Assembly: GCA_963981015.1 (NCBI GenBank)
Contig: CAXCCG010000004.1
Location: forward strand, 1 to 64,000
DNA length: 64,000 nt
Direction: 5' to 3'
Source: Thiopontia sp013349825
GTDB taxonomy: Bacteria; Pseudomonadota; Gammaproteobacteria; GCF-002020875
The notes under the pieces: model-generated
Databases searched by the model: none
The model's input: only the letters and a program-made list of their open reading frames with translations
What the model was told of the DNA's origin: nothing
Position numbers and translations under genes: made by a program
Part shown: piece by piece, positions 1 to 9,782 of the stretch
How positions within the stretch are numbered: position 1 is the stretch's first letter
How the letters are laid out: each line of letters starts with the position of its first letter

Positions 1-21
1 GCATGCAGGGTGTTGTGGGGA

Positions 22-42
22 GGGCCGGGTAAAGACCGGCCC
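22..42. terminator. GC-rich hairpin at the left edge
   Basis: GGGCCGG pairs with CCGGCCC across a 7-nt loop, just downstream of the antitoxin stop (minus strand). There is no clear T-run, so a terminator role is only a guess. Confidence 0.3.
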
Positions 43-65
43 TTACCCGATTAGCCATTATTGAA

Positions 66-365
66 CTAACTCACCTGAACAGTTACATGTTTCCCTGTTC
101 TTTCAATCATATCTACCAAAGCATCAATAGTGAATTTTCCAGACTTACCTCGCATGACATCAGATATTCTTGGGCGTGTAACATGTAGTAAATGAGATGC
201 TTCTTCTTGTTTTAAGTGTCGTTCCTTAATCCATTCACTAATTAAGCACATTAATTGTGCCTTTATTTTTAACTTGGCTGCTTCTTGTGGATCAAACCCT
301 AAATCTTCAAAGATATTGTCATGCTCTGAAGTTATATGAGTAACGGAGGTATCAATGCTCTTCAT
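66..365 (-). CDS. HTH antitoxin of a HigBA/Gp49-type toxin-antitoxin pair
   Basis: This 99-residue protein has a Cro/C1-type helix-turn-helix in its second half (residues about 50-85, with QEEASHLLHVTRPRISDVMRG as the core). It starts at ATG 365, and that A is also the last base of the toxin's TAA, so the two genes are translationally coupled in toxin-first order. In this family the small HTH protein neutralises the RelE-fold toxin and represses the operon. The family call rests on the HTH, the size and the partner. The exact TA subfamily is inferred. Confidence 0.8.
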   Translation of the reverse strand: MKSIDTSVTHITSEHDNIFEDLGFDPQEAAKLKIKAQLMCLISEWIKERHLKQEEASHLLHVTRPRISDVMRGKSGKFTIDALVDMIERTGKHVTVQVS

Positions 366-700
366 TACAATTCCCCTTTAGATATCGCGTCATATCGTTT
401 CTTTGCTAAATTAATGTCTTGAGGACGAGTTTTTTGATCTTTTTTCTGAAAAGAATGAAGTACATAAATTTTTTCATGAAATTTAGCGACATACATGATC
501 CGAAAAGCATTCCCATCATCACTAATCCGAATTTCCTTCACCCCTGTACCTACCGCCTGAAATGGCTTCCAATTTTCTGGTTCGAGACCATTTTGTATTC
601 TATGGAGTTGGTATCCAGCGTCCTGCTTTGCTTCAAGAGGGAATTCAAGCAAATCGCTGTAGCTTGAACCTACCCAGTAAATTGGCTTTTCACTGTTCAT
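365..700 (-). CDS. RelE/HigB-type toxin, phage Gp49-like
   Basis: This 111-residue protein resembles the Gp49/HigB-like RelE-superfamily toxins, which cleave mRNA on ribosomes. Visible hallmarks are the central basic strand (VKEIRI, then AFRIMYVAKF) and the C-terminal YVLHSFQKK segment with conserved lysines. I place the start at ATG 700; a TTG three codons upstream is possible. The gene is the first of a two-gene operon with the HTH antitoxin. A perfect inverted repeat about 100 bp upstream is a candidate operator. Activity is inferred from family resemblance. Confidence 0.75.
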   Translation of the reverse strand: MNSEKPIYWVGSSYSDLLEFPLEAKQDAGYQLHRIQNGLEPENWKPFQAVGTGVKEIRISDDGNAFRIMYVAKFHEKIYVLHSFQKKDQKTRPQDINLAKKRYDAISKGEL

Positions 701-796
701 ACCAATCAATGTATGTAATTTTATACACTATGTCAATAATATGATGACTTTACTTCACTTTCTTTGGCTAACAGTTAACTATACAGAATTACTAAC

Positions 797-829
797 TATT
801 GAATTATACGGATTCTGTATAATTCAATA
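797..829. promoter_or_regulatory. Perfect 13-bp inverted repeat upstream of the TA operon
   Basis: TATTGAATTATAC and GTATAATTCAATA flank a 7-nt spacer (GGATTCT). It is AT-rich, lies about 100 bp upstream of the toxin start, and has no flanking T-run, so an operator fits better than a terminator. It might bind the HTH antitoxin (inference). Confidence 0.45.
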
Positions 830-1029
830 ACTACTGCCCTAGTTTGCGGAAAATCTCTGTATTTCCTCATTTTCATATCAACCATTCTGACCCATTAGAC
901 ACACCGTGCAACCAAAAAACAACCTGTCCTTTTGTACAGGTATAGCAACAAGTGGCTGGTTGTCATTAATCAAGTGTATTGAGTGTTCTGGAAAATCTAC
1001 CAATGACCATGTTGTTTCTTAAAATACCC

Positions 1030-1350
1030 CTAATCATGCCGCCATTGTGAGTCGATATGTTGGCTTCTTTCTGCAAGCCACTGCTCAATCTGCCTTCTAT
1101 CTTGACCTGGTTGTGCGGAGGGGAGTTGTTTCAGTGATTTCTGGTATTTTCGGTACAATTTTCCTGTTTGGAGTGGTTAAAAGAGCCTTGTGACCTGCTG
1201 TTCGCTGCTCATGTTATAGATGGTCTGGTCGTGTTGGGCCAACAGTAGACCTCTTCCTCTGTTACTGAGATTACCAAGCCTGTTTGGGATGATATTTGCG
1301 ATTGTAGCAGCAAGTTCGAACAAATTCTTAGGGTAGAGCCTTCTTTGCCA
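1030..1350 (-). pseudogene. Possible decayed coding stretch between the TA pair and uvrD
   Basis: The 660 bp between the toxin and uvrD hold no intact gene. Reading the minus strand in one frame from about 1350 to a TAG at 1030 gives protein-like sequence (LFELAATIANIIPNR, then LYRKYQKSLKQLPSAQPGQD), interrupted by a single TAA near 1180. This suggests a remnant gene with a premature stop, but I recognise no family and there is no clear start. The rest of the interval (830-1030) holds nothing I can identify. Confidence 0.2.
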
Positions 1351-1362
1351 TGACGTTGTTGG

Positions 1363-3543
1363 CTAAGCCGGTTCCAGCTTGGCGTAGCTGGCAACCAGCC
1401 ATTTGGTGCCTGCCTCTGGGAAGTGGATCTGAATACGGGCCTGTGGGCCGCTTCCTTCCAGCATCAATACCGTCCCTTCACCAAATTTGGTGTGACGTAC
1501 CTGTTGGCCCGGATGCAGTCCGGTACCAGAATCTTCAACAATGCGTGAACGGCTGTTTTGGGTGTAGCTGGAGGAGTAGCTACTGACGGGGCGGGAGATG
1601 GTGGAGCGAATCCGCACCTCCTGCAGCAGTTCATTGGGGATCTCTTTGATAAAGCGAGAGACCCGTGGATAGCTCTCTTTTCCGTAGAGTCTGCGACTTT
1701 CTGCGTGGGTCATGGTCAACTTCTGTCTGGCGCGGGTGATGCCGACATAACAGAGGCGACGCTCCTCCTCCAGACTGTCGGGATCTTCTGCCGATCGGCT
1801 ATGGGGGAATAGCCCCTCCTCCATGCCGCTCAGGAAGACTTGCGGAAACTCCAGCCCTTTGGCGCTGTGCAGCGTCATCAACTGTACGCAATCCTCCCAC
1901 TCATCTCCTTGGGTATCACCTGCCTCCAGTGCGGCCTGGGCGAGAAATTCATCCAGTATATTGAGTGATCCATCTTCCGGGCTGTATTGGCGGGCGGCGG
2001 TAACCAACTCCTCAAGATTCTCTACCCGTGCTTGTGCTTTTTCACTCTTCTGGTTTTTATAGTGGTCGAACAGGGTGCTTTTATGGATAGCAATATCGAC
2101 CTGATCACTGAGTACTTTATCGGTTGCCTCTTCACTCATCCGCTCAATCAGTTGCATAAAGTTGATCAGTGCATTGCGGGCACGGGCGGCAAGTAGTGTC
2201 CCTTCGCTCTGTTCTGTGGCAGCTTGCCAGAGAGAAATACCGGCACCACGGGCATGGCTGCGTACTACCTCTACGGTTCGGTCCCCGATTCCACGGGTGG
2301 GTGTGTTAACAATGCGCTCAAAGGCGGAGTCATCATGACGGTGGGCCATCAAGCGCAGATAGGCAAGGGCATCCTTGATCTCGGCACGTTCGAAGAAACG
2401 CAGTCCACCATAGATGCGATAGGGGATATTGGCACTGAGCAGCGCCTCCTCCAGTACTCGCGACTGTGCATTGGAACGGTAGAGAATAGCGTTTTCATCT
2501 CTTTTACCCCCTTTATCAACCCAAAATTGGATCTGTTCGGCGATAAAACGCGCTTCGTCGAGATCATTGAAGGCGGCATAAAGCTGAATCGGCTCCCCCT
2601 CATGATCCTCGGTCCATAGCTCTTTACCTAACCTGCCAGGATTATTTTCAATGAGTGCATTGGCGGCATTGAGGATATTTCCAGTGGAGCGGTAGTTCTG
2701 TTCGAGTCGAAAGGTCTTGGTGTTTTCGAAGTCTTTATCAAAATTGATAATGTTCTCAATCTTTGCATTACGCCACCCATACACTGCTTGGTCGTCGTCA
2801 CCGACTATGAAAATATTACCCTGTTCACCGCTCAAAAGTCGCAGCCAGGCGTATTGGATGGTGTTGGTATCCTGAAACTCATCGACCAATACATGGCTGA
2901 AGCGATTTCGATAGTGGGTGAGCAGATCCGGGTTGTTGAGCCACATTTCGTGGGCACGTAGCAGTAGCTCCGCAAAGTCCACCAGTCCACCCCGTTGGCA
3001 GGCCACCTCGTAGGCCATGTAGACCTGTATCATCTGCGTTAACCAGTGGTCATGACCCGGATCGATATGAGCGGCACGAACCCCTTTGTCTTTCTGTTCA
3101 CTGATAAACCACTGTGCCTGTTTGGGGGGCCAACGCTCTTCATCGAGATTCATCTCCTTGATCAGGCGGCGTACCAATCGTAGTTGATCCTCGCTATCGA
3201 GAATCTGAAAATTCTGTGGCAGATTGGCCTCTTGCCAGTGGTTACGTAGCAGACGGTGGGCCAGCCCGTGAAAGGTGCCGACCCAGAGGTTACCGGAGGG
3301 CATCTGTAGCAGGGTTTCAATGCGCCCCTTCATCTCCTTTGCCGCCTTGTTGGTAAAGGTGACGGCGAGGATTGACCAGGGTGAAACCTGTTCTGCCTCA
3401 ATCAGCCAGGCGATACGGTGTACCAGCACACGGGTTTTACCACTACCGGCACCGGCCAGTATCAGGGTGTTTTTGGATTCGGTGGTGACCGCCTGACGTT
3501 GTGCCTCGTTGAGCGGTTCAATAATTTCAGTAATATCTTCCAT
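1363..3543 (-). CDS. uvrD: DNA helicase II (UvrD)
   Basis: The 726-residue protein is a superfamily 1A 3'-5' helicase, close to the usual UvrD length of about 720. Walker A is GAGSGKT at residues 31-37, and motif II is the DEFQDTN segment. Motif III (GDDDQAVYGWR) and the C-terminal SAKGLEFPQVF and GITRARQKL motifs are all intact. The last 50 residues (HPGQQVRHTKFGEGTV) form the Tudor-like domain typical of UvrD/PcrA. UvrD unwinds nicked strands in nucleotide-excision and mismatch repair. ATG 3543 is 11 bp from the comF stop, so comF and uvrD are probably co-transcribed. Confidence 0.95.
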   Translation of the reverse strand: MEDITEIIEPLNEAQRQAVTTESKNTLILAGAGSGKTRVLVHRIAWLIEAEQVSPWSILAVTFTNKAAKEMKGRIETLLQMPSGNLWVGTFHGLAHRLLRNHWQEANLPQNFQILDSEDQLRLVRRLIKEMNLDEERWPPKQAQWFISEQKDKGVRAAHIDPGHDHWLTQMIQVYMAYEVACQRGGLVDFAELLLRAHEMWLNNPDLLTHYRNRFSHVLVDEFQDTNTIQYAWLRLLSGEQGNIFIVGDDDQAVYGWRNAKIENIINFDKDFENTKTFRLEQNYRSTGNILNAANALIENNPGRLGKELWTEDHEGEPIQLYAAFNDLDEARFIAEQIQFWVDKGGKRDENAILYRSNAQSRVLEEALLSANIPYRIYGGLRFFERAEIKDALAYLRLMAHRHDDSAFERIVNTPTRGIGDRTVEVVRSHARGAGISLWQAATEQSEGTLLAARARNALINFMQLIERMSEEATDKVLSDQVDIAIHKSTLFDHYKNQKSEKAQARVENLEELVTAARQYSPEDGSLNILDEFLAQAALEAGDTQGDEWEDCVQLMTLHSAKGLEFPQVFLSGMEEGLFPHSRSAEDPDSLEEERRLCYVGITRARQKLTMTHAESRRLYGKESYPRVSRFIKEIPNELLQEVRIRSTISRPVSSYSSSYTQNSRSRIVEDSGTGLHPGQQVRHTKFGEGTVLMLEGSGPQARIQIHFPEAGTKWLVASYAKLEPA

Positions 3544-3554
3544 GGATTGCCATT

Positions 3555-4232
3555 CTACTGGTGGGGCGGGGTGTATGCGAGTGCCCAGAGCTGAATCTTG
3601 CGGACACCGGCCTGTTTCAGGGCCTTTGTGACCGCCTCCATGGTACTACCGGTGGTGACTACGTCATCAAACAGTGCGATATGAGCCCCTTTGAGGGGTT
3701 GGGTTACAGTGAATGCATGGTTGAGATTCTCTCTTCTTGCCTGGGCGTCCAGTCCGTGTTGGTCCGGGGTAAAGCGGACTCTGCGGCAGCCGTGGCGGTT
3801 GATCGGGATGCCGAGTGTCTTGGCGGGTATGCGAATCATCTCCAGTGCCTGGTTGAAACCGCGCTGTCGTAGCCGCTTGGGGTGGAGGGGGATTGGGAGA
3901 ATTTGGTCCGGCAGTTCAAAGGGTTGCTGCTGTAGCCGCTGTTGTAGTTGTTGCTGGATCAGCAGCCCAAAGAGCCGGGAGAGGTGGAGTTTATGGTTAA
4001 ATTTGAGTTGATGGATCAGTGGTGCCAGTGGCTCCCGATACTGGAAAGGGACAAAAATCTCGTCCCAACGATCTCTCTGCTTTAGCTCAAGTGGGACATG
4101 AGGCTGTATCGGTAGCTTGGGTCTACAGCGGTTGCAGAGAGGTATCGGGCCATGCGTTACAGGTTTCTGGCAGATTGCGCAGGGGCCGGTGGGCAGTAGT
4201 TGTTGAAGTCGTTGGTATACTTTTTTCAGCAC
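3555..4232 (-). CDS. comF: ComF family phosphoribosyltransferase-like protein
   Basis: This 225-residue protein has an N-terminal zinc-ribbon-like CxxC pair (CAICQKP, then CNRC) and a C-terminal phosphoribosyltransferase fold. The PRPP-binding signature is FDDVVTTGSTM. ComF/GntX proteins are linked to DNA uptake or to use of extracellular DNA, but their biochemical role is poorly defined. The gene uses a GTG start at 4232, is divergent from bioB (start 4294), and precedes uvrD by 11 bp. The 61-bp gap to bioB must hold both promoters. Confidence 0.85.
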   Translation of the reverse strand: MLKKVYQRLQQLLPTGPCAICQKPVTHGPIPLCNRCRPKLPIQPHVPLELKQRDRWDEIFVPFQYREPLAPLIHQLKFNHKLHLSRLFGLLIQQQLQQRLQQQPFELPDQILPIPLHPKRLRQRGFNQALEMIRIPAKTLGIPINRHGCRRVRFTPDQHGLDAQARRENLNHAFTVTQPLKGAHIALFDDVVTTGSTMEAVTKALKQAGVRKIQLWALAYTPPHQ

Positions 4233-4293
4233 GATTGGTTGACAGTGTTTCAGAGCAGGGTACGATCATCGACATTCTATAGGAGTAGACCGA

Positions 4294-5277
4294 TTGAAGA
4301 CCCCTGAAATTCGAAATAACTGGCAGCTGGAGGAGGTGGAGGCACTGTTTGACCTCCCTTTTAATGACTTGCTGTTTCAGGCACAGACTATCCACCGCAT
4401 GACCTTTGACCCCAACAAGGTGCAGGTGAGTACCTTGATGAGTATCAAAACCGGTGGCTGTTCGGAGGATTGTAGCTACTGTTCGCAGAGCGCACGCAAC
4501 AATACCGAATTGGAGCGTGAAAAGCTGGCAGAGGTGAATGAAGTGCTGGAGGCTGCGCGTGAGGCGAAGCGTTCCGGCTCTTCCCGTTTCTGTATGGGGG
4601 CAGCATGGCGTAACCCGAAAAGTAAGGATATGGAGCGTTTACTGACCATGGTCAGTGGGGTCAAGGCGTTGGGGATGGAGACCTGCATGACCCTGGGGAT
4701 GTTGACGGACCATCAGGCGCAGAAGCTGAAAAAGGCGGGGCTCGATTACTATAACCATAATCTCGACACCTCCGAGGCCTACTATGGTGAGGTGATCACC
4801 ACCCGTACCTATCAACAGCGTCTGGATACGCTGGAGCATGTACGTGATGCCGGACTGAATGTCTGTAGTGGCGGTATTGTCGGAATGGGAGAGTCGCGTC
4901 AGGACCGTGCCGCTCTATTGGCGACACTGGCCAATCTACCGAAGCAGCCGGATAGTGTGCCCATTAATCGACTGGTGAAGGTGGCAGGCACCCCGCTGGA
5001 TGAGATGGAGAGTCTGGAGGCGTTAGAACCGTTGGAGTTTGTACGCACGATTGCTGTGGCGCGAATTTTGATGCCAGTTTCGTGGGTACGATTATCGGCA
5101 GGACGAGAATCGATGCGTGAAGAGCTGCAAGCACTCTGTTTTGCCGCGGGGGCGAACTCAATGTTTTCGGGTGAACAGTTGTTGACTACACCGAATGCGG
5201 GTGAGGAGAGTGATGCCTCTCTGTTTGCCAAGTTGGGGTTGGAAGCCTTGGCTGGAGAGGAGGTTGTGTTGGGATAG
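4294..5277 (+). CDS. bioB: Biotin synthase
   Basis: The 327-residue radical-SAM enzyme inserts sulfur into dethiobiotin, the last step of biotin synthesis. The SAM cluster cysteines C56, C60 and C63 (CSEDCSYC) are intact. So are the conserved YNHNLDTS and the NRLVKVAGTPL region. I use the TTG start because AGGAG lies 8 bases upstream and there is no closer ATG. The rest of the pathway genes here (bioF, bioH, bioC) lie 3.4 kb downstream, beyond a large histidine kinase. I see no BirA-type operator palindrome upstream. Confidence 0.96.
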   Translation: MKTPEIRNNWQLEEVEALFDLPFNDLLFQAQTIHRMTFDPNKVQVSTLMSIKTGGCSEDCSYCSQSARNNTELEREKLAEVNEVLEAAREAKRSGSSRFCMGAAWRNPKSKDMERLLTMVSGVKALGMETCMTLGMLTDHQAQKLKKAGLDYYNHNLDTSEAYYGEVITTRTYQQRLDTLEHVRDAGLNVCSGGIVGMGESRQDRAALLATLANLPKQPDSVPINRLVKVAGTPLDEMESLEALEPLEFVRTIAVARILMPVSWVRLSAGRESMREELQALCFAAGANSMFSGEQLLTTPNAGEESDASLFAKLGLEALAGEEVVLG

Positions 5278-5389
5278 TGTAATGAATGCCTACACTATAA
5301 ATACCTTTTAAAACTTATGGTAAAGTTAGCACTTAGTTGTATAGCAGTGATTCCCATTAATTTTCGAAGGCAGTTCTCTTTTTATCGAT

Positions 5390-8300
5390 ATGGCCCCGTT
5401 TAATCCAATGGATACTCAGGAAAACAGACGCATTCTTGCGGTTGATGATGAAGAGGGTGTGCTCGCCCACTACCGGACAATTTTTACCCCGTCCGACCGC
5501 AAGGCTCTGCTTGCACAAGATCAGTTGTATGGTGTGTTGGAGGATGGTTCGGAGACAGAGCCGAATCTGGGCGCTGAGCAGCCTACCTATCTGCTGGACT
5601 GTTTTTCACAAGGTATGGATGCGGTTGCAGCAGTCGAAGCCTCATTGAAGGATCAGCAGCCGTATGCGGTAGCACTGATTGATATGCGCATGCAGCCGGG
5701 GATCGATGGGCTGGAGACGGCACAAAGAATCAGGCTTCTGGACAGCGAGGTGAATATTATTTTCATCACCGCCTACAGTGACTATACGACCGATAAAATA
5801 TTCCACCAGATCAGTGGTTCGGTACTCTGGTTTCGTAAACCCTTTCATACTGGAGAGATTGTTCAGGCCGTCCGTAATAGCTGTGATCAATGGCATCAGG
5901 CGTATGAGTTAGAACAGTTACGACAAGATCTGGCCTATCGGGTTGATCTGCAAACCGAGCGTTTGCAGTCAAAAGTAAAGTCACTTTCAATTCTGCAGAG
6001 AAACAGTCTCAAACGTGAGCTGAAAATGGGGGAGATGAAGCGGCAGATCTATAGCTTGAAGGCATTTCAGGATTTGCGACTGCTTCTTTCAAGTAATCCG
6101 CTACCGGAGCCGGACGCTTCCAATACAGAGTTCAGGCCAGTTGAGTTGTTGCTGGTTGATGATACAAGTTCAGCACACTCAACCTATCTGCCACAGTTGA
6201 CCGCTATCGGGTTTCAGGTGATGGTTGCAGGCTCTTTTGATGAAGCCTTTAAGCTTGCAACGCGCTCCTCGACTGAAGTAGTTTTGATTGGTATCTGTCT
6301 ATCCGGTGACTGTGGTAAGCAGCTGATCACGCAATTGCGTGATGATTCTCATACTCTGTATACATTACCCCTGTTGCTTACCAACAGATGTGATGAGATG
6401 GTGGCGGTAGAGGCTGGAGCAGCCTATTGCATCAATAAAGGGCACCCCGCTTTTCTGAATCAGATGGAGTTGGTGCGTGACTATGTTCAGAAAAACAGAT
6501 CGCTTCAGTCCGCTTATATTCCTGAGAACAACTTCTCTGAAAATCGGCGTGTGTTACTGGTGGATGATGAACCACAAGATTTGGATCTACTTCAAAATTG
6601 CCTGAGAAGTGAGGGAGACCCCAGTGGTATGGTTCCACTTGAGGAGTTCGTTGATAAGACAAGTAGGCACCATAAGGTGGAAGAGTCGCTGCAACAGAGA
6701 GCATTTTTACCTTTTGAGATAACAGTACTGAATCAGGGGCTGGATGCTGTTGCTGCGGTACGTGAAGCACAGTTTGTAGAGCGCCCATTCGCAGTGGCAG
6801 TAATTGATACGCAGATGTCACCGGGGATTGATGGCTTGGAGACGGCGCGGCAAATCCGCCAAATTTCTCCACAAATTGATATTGTGATGTTGAAGGTTGA
6901 TAGTGACTATTCACTCAATCAGATTCGGCAGGTTTTGGGTGGTAATTTTTCTCTGCTAGAAAAGCCTCTTAAAAAGAATGAGATACAACAGCTGGTGGTA
7001 GAGGGGTGTGCAAAATGGGCAATCGCCCACGAGGTCAATACCTCGAATCAGGCGCTGTTGAATCTGGCTGAGGACCTGGAACAGGAGAACATTCTTCGTA
7101 GAGAGGTGGAAGAGCAACTTCTGCAGGCGAGTCATGCCAAAGATGATTTCCTCTCTAATATGAGTCATGAGCTGCGTACGCCACTGACCTCAATCATTGC
7201 CAACAGTGAATTTCTGGCAGAAGAGCTGGTTGATCCGGGTCAGGAGCAGCAGCAGATTATCAAATGCATTGAAGTGGCGGGCCGAAATCAGCTGGCTCTG
7301 GTCAATGATATTCTCGACCTCTCCAAGATTGAGTCAGGAAAATTTACCATTGATAAGACGCTGTATGATCTCTCTTCTCTATTAGAAGATCTTGAGCATA
7401 TCTTTTTGATTCGTGCAAAAACGTTGGGCTCTGAACTCACCATTGAGCAGCGAAATAGTGAGCATTTTCAGTTGATTGGAGACCCACAACGGATTACACA
7501 GATCTTGATCAACCTGCTGGGCAATGCGATCAAATTTACACAGAAAGGGGTCATAAGCCTGACAACGGAGGTTCGTGATCAGTGGTTGTGTTTTATCGTT
7601 AAAGACAATGGTATCGGGATGTCTCCTGAGGCGACGCAAAAGCTCTTCAAAAAATTTGAGCAGGCAGATGGGTCTATTTCACGCCGTTTTGGAGGCAGTG
7701 GACTTGGGCTATTCATCTCACTAAATTTGTCTGAAATGATGGGGGGGCACATTGAGGTGGAGAGTGAAAAGGGTGTCGGTTCGACCTTTACCTTGACCTT
7801 GCCATACAGGCCCAGTGAAGAGCCTATACCGGAACACAGTACCGGATCCTCCGACCGACAACACTTCTCTGGGACAGTATTACTGGCAGAAGACACACCG
7901 GATATACAACAAGTGATTATCAGGATGCTTGAGAAAAGAGGCGTTACTGTGACGGCGGCCAATAATGGTCAGGAAGTTTTGGACCAGGCTCTTGTCACAC
8001 CATTCGACCTGATTTTGATGGATATGCAGATGCCGGTGATGGGTGGAGTAGAGGCAACAGAGATGTTGCGAAGTCTTGGCTGTGATACGCCGGTGGTGGC
8101 CTTGACGGCTAATGTAATGAAGAGGCATCGGGACCTGTTTGAGCAGGCAGGAGCTAATGACTTCCTCAACAAACCGATTCATCAACAGGAGTTGAATCGG
8201 GTTCTGCAACACTATCTCAAGCCTGATGATCAATCAGAACAAGCGGTGGAGGATGATGAGCCACTGATCTCTGACGAGCTGCGTATCCTTTTTATTGAAC

Positions 8301-8524
8301 GGGTTATAGAGCAGAGGAAGGTATTACCTATATTGTTAAGAGAGCAAAACTGGCCGGAGATCCGGTTGGTTGCCCATAACATGAAGGGAAGTTGTGATAT
8401 CTATGGTTACTCAGAGATCGCTGATACAGGAAAAAACATCTCTGATGAGATTGATGCAGGCTCCTATGATGTGGTCGTACCACTGGTGAGTCAGCTTATT
8501 GAACAATTGGGTGGGGTTGAGTAA
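5390..8524 (+). CDS. Multi-receiver hybrid histidine kinase (REC-REC-REC-HisKA-HATPase-REC-HPt)
   Basis: This 1044-residue soluble phosphorelay protein has no transmembrane segment. In order it holds three receiver-like domains (about 14-150, 245-340 and 388-505), a coiled coil, and HisKA with H593 in MSHELRTPL. An HATPase follows with intact N (GNAIKFT), DNGIGM and GSGLGL boxes, then a receiver with D878 (MDMQMPV) and an HPt domain with H996 (HNMKGS). Receiver 1 looks competent (IDMRM, ITAYSD, RKP). Receiver 2 has IGICLSGD where the phospho-aspartate should be. Receiver 3 keeps IDTQM but lacks the Thr/Ser switch. It sits between bioB and bioF with no evident link to biotin. Inputs and targets are unknown. 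Confidence 0.9.
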   Translation: MAPFNPMDTQENRRILAVDDEEGVLAHYRTIFTPSDRKALLAQDQLYGVLEDGSETEPNLGAEQPTYLLDCFSQGMDAVAAVEASLKDQQPYAVALIDMRMQPGIDGLETAQRIRLLDSEVNIIFITAYSDYTTDKIFHQISGSVLWFRKPFHTGEIVQAVRNSCDQWHQAYELEQLRQDLAYRVDLQTERLQSKVKSLSILQRNSLKRELKMGEMKRQIYSLKAFQDLRLLLSSNPLPEPDASNTEFRPVELLLVDDTSSAHSTYLPQLTAIGFQVMVAGSFDEAFKLATRSSTEVVLIGICLSGDCGKQLITQLRDDSHTLYTLPLLLTNRCDEMVAVEAGAAYCINKGHPAFLNQMELVRDYVQKNRSLQSAYIPENNFSENRRVLLVDDEPQDLDLLQNCLRSEGDPSGMVPLEEFVDKTSRHHKVEESLQQRAFLPFEITVLNQGLDAVAAVREAQFVERPFAVAVIDTQMSPGIDGLETARQIRQISPQIDIVMLKVDSDYSLNQIRQVLGGNFSLLEKPLKKNEIQQLVVEGCAKWAIAHEVNTSNQALLNLAEDLEQENILRREVEEQLLQASHAKDDFLSNMSHELRTPLTSIIANSEFLAEELVDPGQEQQQIIKCIEVAGRNQLALVNDILDLSKIESGKFTIDKTLYDLSSLLEDLEHIFLIRAKTLGSELTIEQRNSEHFQLIGDPQRITQILINLLGNAIKFTQKGVISLTTEVRDQWLCFIVKDNGIGMSPEATQKLFKKFEQADGSISRRFGGSGLGLFISLNLSEMMGGHIEVESEKGVGSTFTLTLPYRPSEEPIPEHSTGSSDRQHFSGTVLLAEDTPDIQQVIIRMLEKRGVTVTAANNGQEVLDQALVTPFDLILMDMQMPVMGGVEATEMLRSLGCDTPVVALTANVMKRHRDLFEQAGANDFLNKPIHQQELNRVLQHYLKPDDQSEQAVEDDEPLISDELRILFIERVIEQRKVLPILLREQNWPEIRLVAHNMKGSCDIYGYSEIADTGKNISDEIDAGSYDVVVPLVSQLIEQLGGVE

Positions 8525-8633
8525 GGGTGACAAGGTCAGAAGCGAATGGCTGCAGCTGGGTGTGAGTCACTGTTGCGTTGGAGCAGAGTCTTGATAATAC
8601 CCGCTCTCCCGGTCTGACTATCTAAAAGAGCAC

Positions 8634-9782
8634 ATGAGTCTGGATTTTCAACTACAGCAACAGCTGGATGTGCGTAAAGTACAATCGCTCTACCGGATGC
8701 GTCGTACAGCCTCTTCACCGCAGGGGGTGGAGCTTGAGGTCGATGGTCAGCACTATCTATCCTTCAGCAGTAACGACTATCTGGGGCTTGCCAACCATCC
8801 ACAAATTATCGAGGCCTTTCAGCAGGGGTTATCCCGCTGGGGAACCGGGAGTGGTGCAGCCCATCTGGTGACCGGACATAGTGCTGCGCACCATGCTCTG
8901 GAAGAAGAGCTGGCCGATTTTCTCGGCTATCCGCGTGTGTTGCTCTTCTCTTCCGGTTATCAGGCCAATCTTGGAGTTCATCAGGCGTTATTGGGGCGCA
9001 AGGATAGTACCCTTCATGATCGTCTGAACCATGCTTCACTGCTGGATGGAGCCAAACTCTCAGGGGCAAAATTGCTGCGTTATGGTCATACCGATGTCAA
9101 TGCGCTGGAGCGGCGGCTATCTGAAGTCAGCAGTGGACGTATACTGGTGGTGACTGATGGAGTTTTCAGTATGGATGGAGATATCGCTCCGTTATCAGCA
9201 ATTGCAAACGAGTGTCGTTGTGGTGGTGCGACCCTGATGGTGGATGATGCGCATGGGATGGGTGTAGAGGGTGCAGAGGGTCGGGGTACGGTCTCCGGGT
9301 TTGGGTTAAGCCCTCTGGAAGTTCCTGTTTTGATGGGGACGTTGGGGAAGGCGTTCGGGGTTTCCGGTGCCTTTGTTGCCGGCAGTGAGGCGCTGATTGA
9401 AACCTTGATTCAGCAGGCCCGAACCTATATCTATACCACGGCAACCCCACCGGCACAGGCAGAGGCAACGCGAAAGGCGCTGCAGTTGGTGAGGGAAGGT
9501 GAAGATCGGCGTCAACATCTACAGCAGTTGATTGCCCGCTTCCGTAGCGGAGCTACAGCACTGGGGCTGAATTTGATGCACTCTGTGACACCAATTCAGC
9601 CCCTGTTGGTGGGTGATTCTGCGGCAGCCCTGCAGCGCTCCAGACAGCTACAGAAGAGCGGCATTCTGGTGGCCCCGATGCGCCCGCCTACGGTACCCGA
9701 AGGGGGGGCGCGACTGCGCATTACCCTCTCTGCCAACCATACATTTGAACAGGTGGATCGTCTGTTGGAGGCACTTCAGTGA
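8634..9782 (+). CDS. bioF: 8-amino-7-oxononanoate synthase
   Basis: The 382-residue PLP enzyme of the alpha-oxoamine synthase family condenses pimeloyl-ACP with alanine, the first step of biotin ring assembly. The PLP lysine lies in GTLGKAFGVSG, and the upstream VDDAHGMG aspartate motif and the substrate loop (SNDYLGL) are intact. The start is ATG 8634. The TGA stop overlaps the GTG start of bioH, which indicates translational coupling in bioF-bioH-bioC. Confidence 0.95.
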   Translation: MSLDFQLQQQLDVRKVQSLYRMRRTASSPQGVELEVDGQHYLSFSSNDYLGLANHPQIIEAFQQGLSRWGTGSGAAHLVTGHSAAHHALEEELADFLGYPRVLLFSSGYQANLGVHQALLGRKDSTLHDRLNHASLLDGAKLSGAKLLRYGHTDVNALERRLSEVSSGRILVVTDGVFSMDGDIAPLSAIANECRCGGATLMVDDAHGMGVEGAEGRGTVSGFGLSPLEVPVLMGTLGKAFGVSGAFVAGSEALIETLIQQARTYIYTTATPPAQAEATRKALQLVREGEDRRQHLQQLIARFRSGATALGLNLMHSVTPIQPLLVGDSAAALQRSRQLQKSGILVAPMRPPTVPEGGARLRITLSANHTFEQVDRLLEALQ

